NCBI RefSeq assembly: GCF_011761305.1
Contig: NZ_JAAOZC010000003.1
Location: 1 to 64,000 of the forward strand
Direction of reading: 5' to 3'
Origin: Sphingomonas vulcanisoli
GTDB lineage: Bacteria > Pseudomonadota > Alphaproteobacteria > Sphingomonadales > Sphingomonadaceae
Length of the DNA: 64,000 nucleotides
Positions 41,748-50,940 of this stretch are shown here, one piece after another. The translations under genes and the position numbers were made by a program. The notes below the pieces were generated by a model, which worked only from the letters and a program-made list of their open reading frames with translations, searched no databases and was not told where the DNA came from. How positions within the stretch are numbered: position 1 is the first letter of the stretch; the number at the start of each line of letters is the position of its first letter.

Positions 41748-42481
41748 TATTTGGGGCCCTCAAAACCGCAGCCCAGCGCATCATCGCCTTCGCTCTCCCG
41801 CCGCGCTGCGCGGGGTGCGGGCTCGTGGTCGCGGCGGATCACAGTTTCTGCCTCGTCTGCTGGCAAAGCCTCGATTTCCTCGGCGGCCCCGCCTGCGCGG
41901 TCTGCGCCGAGCCGCTGGAGCTGGCGCTGCACCCCGATACGCGCTGCGGCGCCTGCCTTGCCGATCCGCCGCCGTTCGATCGGGTGCGCGCCGCCGTCGC
42001 CTACGGGCCGATCGCGCGCGCCCTGGCGCTCAAGCTCAAACATGGTGCGCGGCCCGGCGTCGCCATCACCATGGCGCGAGCGATGCGGCGCGCGGCCCCG
42101 GCGATGGCGGCCGAGACGCTGATCGTGCCCGTGCCGCTTCACCGCCGCCGCTTGTGGTCGCGCGGCTACAATCAATCGGCGCTGATCGCCCGCGCACTCA
42201 GCAAGCTAACCGGCGGCACGCTGGCGCTCGATCTGCTCGAACGGCGCATGTCCACGCCGATGCTGCGCGGGCTCAATCCCGGCCAGCGCGCCCGCACCGT
42301 CGCCGGTGCCTTTGCGGTTAACGGCACGATCAAGGGCCGGTCGGTCGTCCTGATCGATGATGTCTATACCACCGGAGCCACCGTGCGCGCCTGCGCCAAG
42401 GTGCTGCGCCGGGCCGGCGCGACGCGGATCGAGGTGCTGTGCTGGGCGCGCGTGGTGCGCGATGATGCCGTCCTGCGTTGA
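41645..42481 (+). CDS. comF: ComF family phosphoribosyltransferase-like protein
   Basis: Up to 278 residues (ATG 41645) or 267 (ATG 41678). Conserved body: zinc-binding LPPRCAGCGLVV, CLVCW, CAVCAEPL and CGACLADPP, then the PRTase domain with VPVPLHRRRLWSRGYNQSAL and VVLIDDVYTTGATVRACAKV. ComF proteins take part in DNA uptake and recombination. The N-terminal ~35 residues come from repeat A7. The family body begins near ALKTAAQRIIAFALPPRC, so the native start has been replaced or lies within the repeat. Confidence 0.9.
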   Translation: MSAQLTEGEDAMSVNVSLSSPSVAFGATSPWRGRIFGALKTAAQRIIAFALPPRCAGCGLVVAADHSFCLVCWQSLDFLGGPACAVCAEPLELALHPDTRCGACLADPPPFDRVRAAVAYGPIARALALKLKHGARPGVAITMARAMRRAAPAMAAETLIVPVPLHRRRLWSRGYNQSALIARALSKLTGGTLALDLLERRMSTPMLRGLNPGQRARTVAGAFAVNGTIKGRSVVLIDDVYTTGATVRACAKVLRRAGATRIEVLCWARVVRDDAVLR

Positions 42482-42524
42482 CAATTGGCATCGGCGACAT
42501 AGGTCGCATGGCTAAGGAGCGTTC

Positions 42525-42788
42525 GTGATGCCGAAGATCGAGATCTACACCAAGATGATGTGCCCCTATTGCATGCGGGCCAAGAAATTGCTCGCCGACA
42601 AGGGTGTCGCGTTCGAGGAATTCGACATCACCATGGGCGGCCCCAAGCGCGCCGAGATGCTGGAACGCGCCCCCGGCCGCAGCACCGTGCCGCAGATCTT
42701 CATCGGCGATCGCCATATCGGCGGCTGCGACGATCTCGTCGCGCTGGAGCGGGGCGGCAAGCTCGATCCGTTGCTCGCCGCCGCCTGA
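42525..42788 (+). CDS. grxC: Glutaredoxin 3
   Basis: An 87-residue dithiol glutaredoxin with active site CPYC (residues 12-15), the TVPQIFIGDRHIGGCDDL segment holding the cis-Pro, and glutathione-binding residues. AAGGAG lies upstream. Its stop overlaps the next start. Confidence 0.95.
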   Translation: MMPKIEIYTKMMCPYCMRAKKLLADKGVAFEEFDITMGGPKRAEMLERAPGRSTVPQIFIGDRHIGGCDDLVALERGGKLDPLLAAA

Positions 42789-43615
42789 TGCGCGCGGCGC
42801 TGTTCCAGGCCTGCACCGGAATCGATCCGGCGGCGAGCGCCGCTGCGCTGTCGGCGGCAGCGGCGAAGGCGCATGCGCAGGGCGCGGACATGCTGTTCAC
42901 GCCCGAGATGACCAACATTCTCGATAGGGACCGCGCGCGCGCCGCGGCCTCGATCACCACGGAGGATCAAGACCGCGTGCTGGCGGCGGCGCGCGAGGCG
43001 GCGGCGAAACATGGCCTGTGGCTGCATATTGGATCGCTGGCGCTGAAGGGCGGGGCGGACGACCGTTATCTCAACCGCGCTTTCGTGATCGACGATAGCG
43101 GTGCGATCCGCGCGCGCTATGACAAGATCCATCTCTTCGATGTCGATCTGCCGGGCGGCGTCAGCTGGCGCGAATCGGACAGTTACAGCGCGGGCAGCCA
43201 GCCGGTGGCTGTCGATACGCCCTGGGGCCGCATTGGCCTATCCATCTGTTATGACTTGCGCTTTCCCGATCTCTACCGCGCGCTGAGCGATGAGGGCGCG
43301 GTGATCCTCGCCATCCCCGCCGCCTTCACCGCGATCACCGGCGCGGCGCACTGGCACATCCTCCAGCGCGCCCGCGCGATCGAGGCGGGCGCCTTCGTCA
43401 TCGCCGCCGCCCAGTCCGGCACCCATGCCGATGGCCGCGAGACCTATGGCCACAGCCTCGTCGTCGATCCCTGGGGATCTGTCATGCTCGATATGGGCGA
43501 TGATGCTGAAGTTACGACCATCGACATCGATCTCGCCAAGGTCGATCAGATCCGCACCCGCGTCCCCGCGATCCGCAACCGCCGCCCGATCGGCGCGGTC
43601 GAAGTGGCGGCATGA
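42788..43615 (+). CDS. Nitrilase-family amidase (Nit1-like, deaminated glutathione amidase)
   Basis: A 275-residue carbon-nitrogen hydrolase with the catalytic triad Glu 40 (FTPEMTN), Lys 113 (RYDKIHLFDVD) and Cys 154 (LSICYDLRFP). The FDVDLPGG and RFPDLYRAL motifs are typical of Nit1, which repairs deaminated glutathione. Location after glutaredoxin supports a glutathione link. Overlaps grxC and the DUF1178 gene by 1 and 4 bases. Confidence 0.9.
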   Translation: MRAALFQACTGIDPAASAAALSAAAAKAHAQGADMLFTPEMTNILDRDRARAAASITTEDQDRVLAAAREAAAKHGLWLHIGSLALKGGADDRYLNRAFVIDDSGAIRARYDKIHLFDVDLPGGVSWRESDSYSAGSQPVAVDTPWGRIGLSICYDLRFPDLYRALSDEGAVILAIPAAFTAITGAAHWHILQRARAIEAGAFVIAAAQSGTHADGRETYGHSLVVDPWGSVMLDMGDDAEVTTIDIDLAKVDQIRTRVPAIRNRRPIGAVEVAA

Positions 43616-44082
43616 TCGTCTTCGATCTCGCCTGCGCAGAGGCGCACGTCTTCGAAGCCTGGTTCGGATCGAGCGAGGATTATGAGGGCCAGCGCGCTCG
43701 CGGTCTGGTCGCCTGCCCGATCTGCGGATCGCCGGAGGTGACGAAGGCGGTGATGGCGCCCAACGTGGGTGCCAAGGGCAATCAACTCGTGCCGCAGGCG
43801 CCGGCCAAGCCCGTGCCGATGATGGCCGGCAACGCGCCCGCGCCGGCCGAGATCAAGCAGATGCTCTCCAAGCTCGCCGAAATGCAGGCCAAGGCGCTGG
43901 AAAAGAGCGAGGATGTCGGCGGCCGCTTCGCCACCGAAGCCCGTGCCATCCACGATGGCGATGCCCCCGATCGCCTGATCCACGGCCAGGCGACGATTGC
44001 CGATGTCAAGAGCCTGATCGAAGACGGGATCGGCGTGATGCCGCTGCCGCTTCCCATCGTGCCGCCCAAGCAGCTGCAATAG
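43612..44082 (+). CDS. DUF1178 family protein
   Basis: A 156-residue protein starting MIVFDLACAEAHVFEAWFGS with a zinc-ribbon-like pair CxxxH and CPICGS, then a helical second half (PAEIKQMLSKLAEMQAKALE). Common in Alphaproteobacteria beside grxC and Nit genes; function unknown. Coupled by an ATGA overlap. Confidence 0.9.
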   Translation: MIVFDLACAEAHVFEAWFGSSEDYEGQRARGLVACPICGSPEVTKAVMAPNVGAKGNQLVPQAPAKPVPMMAGNAPAPAEIKQMLSKLAEMQAKALEKSEDVGGRFATEARAIHDGDAPDRLIHGQATIADVKSLIEDGIGVMPLPLPIVPPKQLQ

Positions 44083-44134
44083 CGAAGCCAGCGGGCTTGT
44101 CGTCGCTCGGTGCGCACGGCTAAGGCCGAAGCGT

Positions 44135-44211
44135 GGCTCCGTAGCTCAGCCGGACAGAGCAACGGTTTCCTAAACCGCAGGTCGGGGGTTCGAGTCCCTC
44201 CGGGGCCACCA
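44135..44211 (+). tRNA. tRNA-Arg (anticodon CCT)
   Basis: A 77-base cloverleaf with CCA encoded. Acceptor GGCTCCG pairs with CGGGGCC (one G-U), discriminator A. D arm GCTC/GAGC, anticodon loop TTCCTAA with CCT at 34-36, T arm GGGGG-TTCGAGT-CCCTC. The first anticodon-stem pair is A-C, a mismatch. The MFS gene begins within 20 bases of its 3' end. Confidence 0.93.
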
Positions 44212-44229
44212 GCGATGGAAAGGTGCGCT

Positions 44230-45675
44230 TTGACCGAAACCGACCGGACGATGCCCGATGTTTCGGTCACGGCCATCGCCCTCGTCGTTGCCGCGGGCAC
44301 GTTCATGCTGTTGCTGGACGGCGCGATCCTGAACACCTCGCTGCCGCAGATCGCGCGCGATTTCCATGTCGGCGCGGTCGACATGAATCTGGGCATCACC
44401 GCCTATATCGTATCGCTCGCGGTGTGTACGCCGCTCAGCGCCTGGATTGCCGATCGGTTGGGATCGAAGACGGTGTTCGCGGGTGCGATCGCGCTCTTCA
44501 CGGTCGCCTCGGTCGGCTGCGCGGCATCGCAGACGCTGCCCGTCTTTCTCGCGGCGCGTGTGGCGCAGGGGATCGGCGGGGCGATGATCATCCCCGTGGG
44601 ACGCGGCATCGTGCTGCGCGTCGCGCGATCCTCCGAACTGCTGCAGGCGACCGCGCTCCTCGTCTGGCCCGCGTTGATGGCGCCGGTGATCGGGCCCGTG
44701 CTCGGCGGCGCGATCACCTCGTGGGTGGGGTGGCGATGGAATTTCCTGCTCAATGTGCCGCTGGGCGTGATCGGCATAGCGCTGGCGCTGGCGATCCTGC
44801 CCCGCAGCGAAGCGCCGTCCCGCCGGCCGCTGGATTGGGTGGGCATGCTCTTGACCGCGGCGGCGCTCATCCTGCTGATATACGGTCTCGGCCGTCTCGG
44901 CGGTAATGGCCCAAATAGCGCCCTCCCGATCGTCCTGGTGATTGCGGGAGCCGCCGTCTTCGGGATCGCGTTCCTCTGGCTCCGCCGCGCCCCGCATCCG
45001 CTGATCGACCTCGAGACATTCCGCATCCCGACCTTTGCGATCAGCACCGTGATCGCGGGCAACCTCTCGACGATCGCGATGAGCGCTGCGCCATTCCTGA
45101 TCCCGTTGATGATGCAAGAGGCATGGGGCTTCACGCCGCTGCGCGCAGGCGGCTGGGTGCTCTGCTATTTCCTCGGCAACCTGCTGATCAAGCCGGCCAC
45201 CACGGCGATCCTGCGGCGCTGGGGCTTCCGCCAGGTGATGATCGTCAACGGAGTCGCAATCGGCTTCACGGTGATCGCCTGCGGCCTGCTGACGCCGGGC
45301 GATCCAAAGCCCCTGATCGCCGCCACCCTGTTCCTCGCCGGAGCGACCCGATCGATGCAGTTGACCGGAATCAACACACTCGCGTTCAGCGACGTGCCGA
45401 AGGAGCGGCGCGGATCGGCATCGGCGCTCGCGGCGATGGCGCAGCAGATCTCGATGGCGCTGGGTGTCGCGATCGGGGCGGTGGCGGTGAATTTGGCCCG
45501 AGGCGCACACGACGCGACAGTGCCCGGTCAGGCGGATTTCCGCATCGCCTTCTTCTTCTGCGGGGCGATCGGCGCGGTGGGCGGGTTGCTTTGCCTGCGC
45601 CTGCGGCCGGACGCCGGCGCCCATGTCAGCGGCCATGCGCACCCGGTGGCGCGCCCCGCTGTCTCGGCCGCATGA
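44230..45675 (+). CDS. MFS transporter, DHA2 (14-TM drug:proton antiporter) family
   Basis: A ~481-residue transporter from TTG 44230, chosen because GGAAAGG lies 6 bases upstream; ATG 44215 and 44251 are alternatives. Hydrophobic segments ~13-14. Motifs: FMLLLDGAILNTSLPQIARD (family motif D1-like), LADRLGSK (motif A: WIADRLGSKTVF), GRGIVLRVARSSE and VIGPVLGGAI (motif C-like). Probably exports toxic compounds; substrate unknown. Its end runs directly into the phnW relic. Confidence 0.9.
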   Translation: MTETDRTMPDVSVTAIALVVAAGTFMLLLDGAILNTSLPQIARDFHVGAVDMNLGITAYIVSLAVCTPLSAWIADRLGSKTVFAGAIALFTVASVGCAASQTLPVFLAARVAQGIGGAMIIPVGRGIVLRVARSSELLQATALLVWPALMAPVIGPVLGGAITSWVGWRWNFLLNVPLGVIGIALALAILPRSEAPSRRPLDWVGMLLTAAALILLIYGLGRLGGNGPNSALPIVLVIAGAAVFGIAFLWLRRAPHPLIDLETFRIPTFAISTVIAGNLSTIAMSAAPFLIPLMMQEAWGFTPLRAGGWVLCYFLGNLLIKPATTAILRRWGFRQVMIVNGVAIGFTVIACGLLTPGDPKPLIAATLFLAGATRSMQLTGINTLAFSDVPKERRGSASALAAMAQQISMALGVAIGAVAVNLARGAHDATVPGQADFRIAFFFCGAIGAVGGLLCLRLRPDAGAHVSGHAHPVARPAVSAA

Positions 45676-45835
45676 GCGGCTGTACTATCGGCTGGCGGAA
45701 AACGGCCGGCTGATCTATCCGGATAAGCTTACCCAGCAGCAGACGTTTCGCATCGGCTGCTTCGGCCATCTCTCGGAACAGGATTTCGCGGAGTTGACCG
45801 CCGCGTTCATCGCCGATGCGAGAAGTCTCCCTTAA
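45670..45835 (+). pseudogene. phnW: Relic of 2-aminoethylphosphonate-pyruvate transaminase (phnW C-terminus)
   Basis: About 50 codons reading ERLYYRLAENGRLIYPDKLT and TFRIGCFGHLSEQDFAEL match the C-terminal segment of class V aminotransferases of the PhnW group (GF.IYPGKLT..TFRIG.IG). The catalytic domain with the PLP lysine is missing. The relic is fused in a different frame to the end of the MFS gene. A small frame could begin at ATG 45623 inside that gene. Likely a deletion remnant. Confidence 0.7.
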
Positions 45836-45844
45836 GAAGCCTCT

Positions 45845-46228
45845 ATGTTCGTCACACCCCCGCCGACAACGACGGTCGAGATCGTCGTGCAGAATGTTCG
45901 CAACGCGCACGGCCATGTGCATGTCGATCTGTGCCAGCAGAGCGAATTCCTGAAGGACTGCTCACTCTCCGGAAGCGTTCCGGCGCAGGCGGGCACGGTG
46001 ATCGTGCGCATCGCCAACGTGCCGCCGGGTCATTATGCGGCGCAGGCGTTTCATGATGAAAATGACAATCACAAGGTCGATTACAAGCTGTTCGGCAGTA
46101 TCCCGAAGGAGGGCGTGGGCTTTTCCAATGACGCCAAGATCAAGTTCGGGCCGCCCAAGTTTCAGGAAGCGGCGTTCGCTCATGGCGCCGCCCGCCAGCA
46201 GATCAGCTTCAGCCTGCGCTATTTTTAA
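45845..46228 (+). CDS. DUF2141 family protein lacking a signal peptide
   Basis: A 127-residue beta-sandwich-like protein with family signatures VPPGHYAAQAFHDENDNHKV and GVGFSNDAKIKFGPPKF. Members are normally exported with an N-terminal signal; here the frame begins MFVTPPPTTTVEIVVQ with a stop codon 3 codons upstream, so the signal has been lost. The truncation coincides with the phnW relic. May be non-functional. Confidence 0.82.
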   Translation: MFVTPPPTTTVEIVVQNVRNAHGHVHVDLCQQSEFLKDCSLSGSVPAQAGTVIVRIANVPPGHYAAQAFHDENDNHKVDYKLFGSIPKEGVGFSNDAKIKFGPPKFQEAAFAHGAARQQISFSLRYF

Positions 46229-46235
46229 CGTCTCA

Positions 46236-46380
46236 ACCCCTCCCCTTCAGGGGAGGGGCATAGGGGTGGGGGCGCGCGTCTGCGCGCCCAAAAGACTCGT
46301 GGCCCGCGAAAGCGTCAAACGGGGCATCGAGCCCCGCTTGCCGCAACCCACCCCCAACCCCTCCCTTGAAAGGGAGGGGC
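46236..46380. repeat. Palindromic repeat family E (long form), copy E5
   Basis: Outer arms ACCCCTCCCCTTCAGGGGAG and CCCTTGAAAGGGAGGGG; interior GCGCGCGTCTGCGCGCCCAA, AAGACT and GGGGCATCGAGCCCC. The right edge GGGAGGGG (46372-46379) is 8 bases before the hpnN ATG. Confidence 0.9.
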
Positions 46381-46387
46381 TTAAATT

Positions 46388-48979
46388 ATGATCCCCACCC
46401 GCATCCTAGCGAGCCTTGTCGGCTTTGCCTGCCGCCGCCCCGGGCTCGTACTGTTCGGTGCTTTGCTGCTCGCGGCCGGTGCGATGCTGTACGTTTCGCG
46501 CAATATCCAGATGTCCAGCGATGCCTCGGCATTGATTTCTCAAAAGGTGCCATGGCGCGCCGCTGAGCATCGCATGGATCAGGCGTTTCCGGCCGGCGGC
46601 GACACAACTCTGGTCGTGATCGACGGCCAGACACCGGAGCTCGCCGAGGCGGCTGCGGCCAGCCTCACCGGCAGGCTGGCGCAGGACAAGCGCCATTTCC
46701 GATCGGTGACGCGGCCTGATGGCGGCGCCTTCTTCGCCAGGGAAGGCCTGTTGTTCGCCTCGCCCGCCGAGGTGCAGGAAACGACGGCGCGGATGATTGC
46801 CGCCCAGCCGATCCTCGGCCCGCTCGCGTCCGATCCTTCGCTGCGGGGCGTCGCGGGTGCGCTCGACACCATGCTTCTGGGTGTAACCAGCGGCCAGGCG
46901 ACGCTCGATCGGCTCGAGCCCGCGATGGGCAAGCTCGCCGATTCGCTGGAAGCGCAGGCGGCGGGCAGGCCGGGCTTCTTCTCCTGGCAGGCGCTGATCC
47001 AGAGCGGCAAGGGCACGCTCGCCGCGCCGACCCGGCGGCTGGTGATGATCCGCCCGGTGCTCAATTATGGCGATCTCACCCCCGGCGTCGCCGCCAGCGA
47101 CGCCATCCGCGCCGCGGCCCAGACGCTCCATCTCGATGCCGAGCATGGCGTCACCGTGCGGCTGACCGGCACCGTGCCCCTGTCCGATGAAGAGTTCGCC
47201 AGCCTCGCCGATCATTGGTGGGTGGTGGCGGGTGCGATGGTGGCCGCGATGCTCGGCACCTTGTGGTTGGCGACCCGATCGCTGCGCGTCACCGCCACGA
47301 TCCTGCTCAGCACGGTTATGGGCCTGATCGTGACCACCGCGCTCGGGCTCGCCGCGGTTGGGCGGCTCAATCTGATCTCGGTGGCTTTCATTCCCTTGTT
47401 CGTCGGCCTCGGCGTCGATTTCGGCATCCAGCTTGCGGTGCGTTTCCAGGCCGAGCGGCACGGCGGCGCGGATCGGGCGACGGCGATCACCGAGGCGGCG
47501 GTGCGGCTCGGCCCGGCGCTGCTGCTGGCGGCGGGCGCGGTCTGCCTCGGCTTCCTCGCCTTCCTGCCGACCGATTATCAGGGCATCGCCGAGCTGGGCG
47601 TGATCGCCAGTATGGGGATGATCGTCGCTTTGCTGTTCAGCGTCACCGCACTGCCCGCGCTGCTGATGCTCCTTCGGCCCGGCAACCCGCGCGCCGAGGT
47701 GGAGAACCCTGCACTGGCGCCCGTAGATGCTTTTCTGATTCATCGCCGTCGATTGGTGCTGGGCGGCTTCGTCGTCGCGCTGGTGATCAGCATCGCGTTG
47801 CTGCCCTTCGTCCGCTTCGATTTCGATCCGCTGCACCTGCGCGCGCGCGATGGCGAGGCGGTCTCGACGATCTACGATCTGATGAAAGACCCGGATCGTT
47901 CGCCCAACACGGTCGATATCCTCACCTCCGATGTGGCCGCCGCGAAAGCGCTGGCGGCGCGGTTGGACATGCTTCCCGAGGTCGGCCGCACGCTGACCGT
48001 GGCGAGCTTCGTGCCCGAGGATCAGGCGCCCAAGCTGCAGACGATCGCCGACGCCAACACCATCCTCGATCTCACGCTCAACCCGATCGAGACGCTGCCG
48101 CCGCCCTCCGACGCCGATATTGCCACCGCGCTGGCCAAGACCGCCGCTAGCCTGCGCGCCGCGCCGGGCAGCGGCCAACCGGCCACCGATGCCCGGCGAC
48201 TCGCGGCGCAATTCGATCGCCTTGCCAAAGCGTCCCCCGCCGATCGTGCGCGGGCGACCGCGATGCTCGTGCCGCCGCTCCAGACGATGCTCGGCCAGCT
48301 TCGTGACAGCCTCTCCGCCCAGCCGGTCACCCTCGCCGATCTGCCGCTTGAGGTCCGCGCCGACTGGATCGGCCTGCATGGTGAGGGTCATGTCCAAGTT
48401 GTGCCCAAGGCCGCTTATGCCGATGGCGATGGCCTCAAGCGGTTCACCAGAGCCGTATTGGCCGTCGCCCCGGGCGCGACCGGGCCGGCGATCTCCATGC
48501 AAGGCGCGGCGCGGACGATCGCGGGGGCCTTCGTCGAGGCCGGCGTGCTGGCGTTGGTGATCGTCACCTTGCTGCTCTACCTGGCACTTCGCGATATCCG
48601 CGAAGTGGTGCTGACGCTGGCCCCGGTAGTGCTCTCGGGTTTCCTGACGCTCGGCACCTGCGTGCTGATCGGGCAGCCGATCAATTTCGCCAACATCATC
48701 GCTTTCCCGCTGCTGTTCGGGATCGGGGTCGCCTTCCACATCTATTTCGTGATGGCCTGGCGATCGGGGGCGACCAATCTACTGCAATCGAGCCTGGCGC
48801 GCGCGATCTTCTTCTCGGCGATGGCGACGGGCACGGCGTTCGGCAGCCTCTGGCTTTCGCACCATCCCGGCACGGCGAGCATGGGCAAGGTGCTGATGCT
48901 GTCGCTGGTCTGGACCCTGATCTGTGCGTTGATCTTCGAACCTGCGCTGCTCGGCCCGCCCGGAAAGGCGAAGGCGTGA
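46388..48979 (+). CDS. hpnN: Hopanoid-associated RND/MMPL transporter HpnN
   Basis: An 863-residue MMPL-family membrane protein with two six-helix halves and large periplasmic loops. Signatures: N-terminal FACRRPGLVLFGALLLA, periplasmic NIQMSSDASALISQKVPWR, and transmembrane FIPLFVGLGVDFGIQLAVRF with the conserved GLGVDF. HpnN moves hopanoids to the outer membrane in Rhodopseudomonas and related bacteria. Its stop overlaps the HpnL-like gene. The Shine-Dalgarno sequence is provided by repeat E5. Confidence 0.9.
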   Translation: MIPTRILASLVGFACRRPGLVLFGALLLAAGAMLYVSRNIQMSSDASALISQKVPWRAAEHRMDQAFPAGGDTTLVVIDGQTPELAEAAAASLTGRLAQDKRHFRSVTRPDGGAFFAREGLLFASPAEVQETTARMIAAQPILGPLASDPSLRGVAGALDTMLLGVTSGQATLDRLEPAMGKLADSLEAQAAGRPGFFSWQALIQSGKGTLAAPTRRLVMIRPVLNYGDLTPGVAASDAIRAAAQTLHLDAEHGVTVRLTGTVPLSDEEFASLADHWWVVAGAMVAAMLGTLWLATRSLRVTATILLSTVMGLIVTTALGLAAVGRLNLISVAFIPLFVGLGVDFGIQLAVRFQAERHGGADRATAITEAAVRLGPALLLAAGAVCLGFLAFLPTDYQGIAELGVIASMGMIVALLFSVTALPALLMLLRPGNPRAEVENPALAPVDAFLIHRRRLVLGGFVVALVISIALLPFVRFDFDPLHLRARDGEAVSTIYDLMKDPDRSPNTVDILTSDVAAAKALAARLDMLPEVGRTLTVASFVPEDQAPKLQTIADANTILDLTLNPIETLPPPSDADIATALAKTAASLRAAPGSGQPATDARRLAAQFDRLAKASPADRARATAMLVPPLQTMLGQLRDSLSAQPVTLADLPLEVRADWIGLHGEGHVQVVPKAAYADGDGLKRFTRAVLAVAPGATGPAISMQGAARTIAGAFVEAGVLALVIVTLLLYLALRDIREVVLTLAPVVLSGFLTLGTCVLIGQPINFANIIAFPLLFGIGVAFHIYFVMAWRSGATNLLQSSLARAIFFSAMATGTAFGSLWLSHHPGTASMGKVLMLSLVWTLICALIFEPALLGPPGKAKA

Positions 48980-49959
48980 GCCGCCTCAACTGGGCCACGG
49001 CGGTCGCGACGTTCGGCGGCCTCGGCCTCGCGATCTGGATGCTGGGGCGCACCGGCTTGGCGCAGACCTTCGGCGTGCTTTCCAACATCGGTTTCGGCGG
49101 CTTCACGCTGTTCATACTGAGCTATCTGACAGTCCTGCTCGCGCTGGGCGCCGCCTGGTCGACCGCGCGTCGCCGCCCCCACGATCATTTCCCCGTCTTT
49201 GTCTGGGCGCGGGCGGTGCGCGAGGCCGCGAACGATTTGCTGCCCTTTTCCCAGATCGGCGGGCTCGTGCTCGGCTTGCGCACGCTGACCGTCGCCGGCG
49301 TACCGCCGGTCCAGGCCTATGCCGCGACGATCATCGATCTCACTACCGAGATCGCCTCGCAGCTGTTGCTCGTATTGATCGGCGTCGGCGTCGCGATCCA
49401 TTTCGTGGTCGAAGCGCGGGCCTATGCGGATCTGCGCATCACCATCTGGGTGGGCGTTGCGCTGCTCGGCCTGCTCACCGCTTCGGTCCTCTTCCTGCGG
49501 ACCCCGATGCTGCGCTTCGCTACAAAGATGGCGGACAGGCTCGTTCCCGCGGCCAGCGCGGTGATCGATGACGTGCGCGGCGAACTCGCGCGGTTCGAGG
49601 CGAATCGCTTCGCCATCGTGCCGAGCTTCTTCTGGAACCTGATCGCCTGGCTGCTGTCGGTGTTCTGCGTGTGGCTGGCGCTGCGGTTGCTGGGGCATCC
49701 GATCGATCCGTTGCGCGCGCTGGCGCTGGAGGCTCTGATCTCGGTGATCCGGAGCAGCGCCTTCCTGATCCCCGGCGCGATCGGCGCGCAGGAGGCGGGC
49801 TATGTCGTGCTGGCCGGCGTGTTCGGGATGGACCCGCAGGCCGCGCTGGCGCTCTCCTTGCTCAAGCGCGCGCGTGACTTCACCATCGGTGTGCCGAGCC
49901 TGTTGATCTGGCAGTTCGGTCTGTTCGGGAGCGCCGAGAGGAGGGCGCAACGGTTATGA
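48976..49959 (+). CDS. hpnL: HpnL-like membrane protein (lysylphosphatidylglycerol synthase transmembrane family)
   Basis: A 327-residue protein with about eight hydrophobic helices. The family pattern is visible in LLPFSQIGGLVLGLRTLTVA, TIIDLTTEIASQLLLVLIGV and FLIPGAIGAQEAGYVVLAGV. Paired with HpnN, it is best called HpnL-like, a hopanoid-associated protein of uncertain biochemical role. Translationally coupled to hpnN. Confidence 0.82.
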   Translation: MSRLNWATAVATFGGLGLAIWMLGRTGLAQTFGVLSNIGFGGFTLFILSYLTVLLALGAAWSTARRRPHDHFPVFVWARAVREAANDLLPFSQIGGLVLGLRTLTVAGVPPVQAYAATIIDLTTEIASQLLLVLIGVGVAIHFVVEARAYADLRITIWVGVALLGLLTASVLFLRTPMLRFATKMADRLVPAASAVIDDVRGELARFEANRFAIVPSFFWNLIAWLLSVFCVWLALRLLGHPIDPLRALALEALISVIRSSAFLIPGAIGAQEAGYVVLAGVFGMDPQAALALSLLKRARDFTIGVPSLLIWQFGLFGSAERRAQRL

Positions 49960-50012
49960 ACGGGCCCGGATCGCGGGCGCCTCCACGCCGGCTTTCCGCC
50001 AGCGAGTGGGGA

Positions 50013-50939
50013 TTAGGGATTCTCCAATGGCCGCGCGCCGACATGGCCTTGTCCGCGGACTTCGGCGATCTTCACCTGCCGATGGCGCTCCGCATAGCCA
50101 GCCCGTTGCGTCGCATCCCGCTCGCCATGGCAGGCGGGGCAACTGACCCCTTCCACGTATAGGCTTGATTGCCGATCCGCCTCGCTGACCGGCCGCCGAC
50201 ACCCGTAACAGAGCGTGTGGCTCCCTGGTTCAAGCCCATGACCGATTGCGACGCGCTGATCGAAGACAAAACATTCGCCCTGCCACCGGCTCTCTTCCGC
50301 GCGCACCTGCTCCAGATAGGCGAGGATGCCGCCCTTGAGATGGTAGACATCCTCCACGCCCTCTGCCTTCAGGAAGGCGGTCGCTTTTTCGCAGCGGATG
50401 CCCCCGGTGCAGAACATCGCCACCTTGGCGTTGGGTTTGAGCAGGCGTTCGCGCTGGGCGCGGAACCAGGCCGGGAAATCGCGGAAGCTGGGCGTCCTGG
50501 GATCGATCGCGCCCGCGAAGGTGCCGACCGCGACCTCATAATCGTTGCGCGTGTCGATCAGCACCGTGTCCGGGTCGGCGATCAGCGCGTTCCAGTCGGT
50601 GGCTGCGACGTAGTGGCCGGTCGCGCGCGGATCGATCTCCGGCTCGCCCATCGTCACGATCTCGCGCTTCAGCCGTACCTTCATCCGATAGAAAGGCGGC
50701 GTCTCGGCGCGGCTCTCCTTGACGTCCATGTCCGCGCAGCCGGGCAAGGCGCGAATATGCGCCAGCACCGCGTCGATACCCTCGTCCGATCCCGCGATCG
50801 TGCCATTGATGCCCTCTTGCGCGAGCAGCAAAGTCCCTTTCACGCCCTGCGCGCAGCACAATTTCGCCAGCGGAGCCTTGATCGCCGCCGGATCATCGAA
50901 CCGGGTGAAGCAGTAAAGCGCGGCGACGCGGATGTTCAC
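50013..50939 (-). CDS. trhO: Rhodanese-domain tRNA uridine-34 hydroxylase TrhO
   Basis: A 308-residue enzyme. Acylphosphatase-like N-terminal domain with [17 protein letters not shown], rhodanese domain with [20 protein letters not shown] and catalytic Cys ~177 in [16 protein letters not shown], and a C-terminal cysteine-rich segment ([18 protein letters not shown]) that may bind zinc. TrhO makes ho5U at the tRNA wobble position with oxygen. GTG start, just after msrB; co-transcription likely. Confidence 0.94.
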   Translation of the reverse strand: MNIRVAALYCFTRFDDPAAIKAPLAKLCCAQGVKGTLLLAQEGINGTIAGSDEGIDAVLAHIRALPGCADMDVKESRAETPPFYRMKVRLKREIVTMGEPEIDPRATGHYVAATDWNALIADPDTVLIDTRNDYEVAVGTFAGAIDPRTPSFRDFPAWFRAQRERLLKPNAKVAMFCTGGIRCEKATAFLKAEGVEDVYHLKGGILAYLEQVRAEESRWQGECFVFDQRVAIGHGLEPGSHTLCYGCRRPVSEADRQSSLYVEGVSCPACHGERDATQRAGYAERHRQVKIAEVRGQGHVGARPLENP

Positions 50940-50940
50940 C

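Noticed and set aside
44135-44211. tRNA-Arg as the left end of an integrated element
   Set aside because: No integrase follows and no duplicate of the tRNA 3' end was spotted in the following DNA; kept only as context for the nearby scar.
44170-45642. Long minus-strand open frame opposite the MFS transporter
   Set aside because: Shadow frame with Arg/Asp/His bias; the transporter on the plus strand has family motifs.
46406-48739. Long minus-strand open frame opposite hpnN
   Set aside because: Its composition (His/Arg/Gln-rich, no motifs) is that of a high-GC shadow frame of a clear plus-strand gene.
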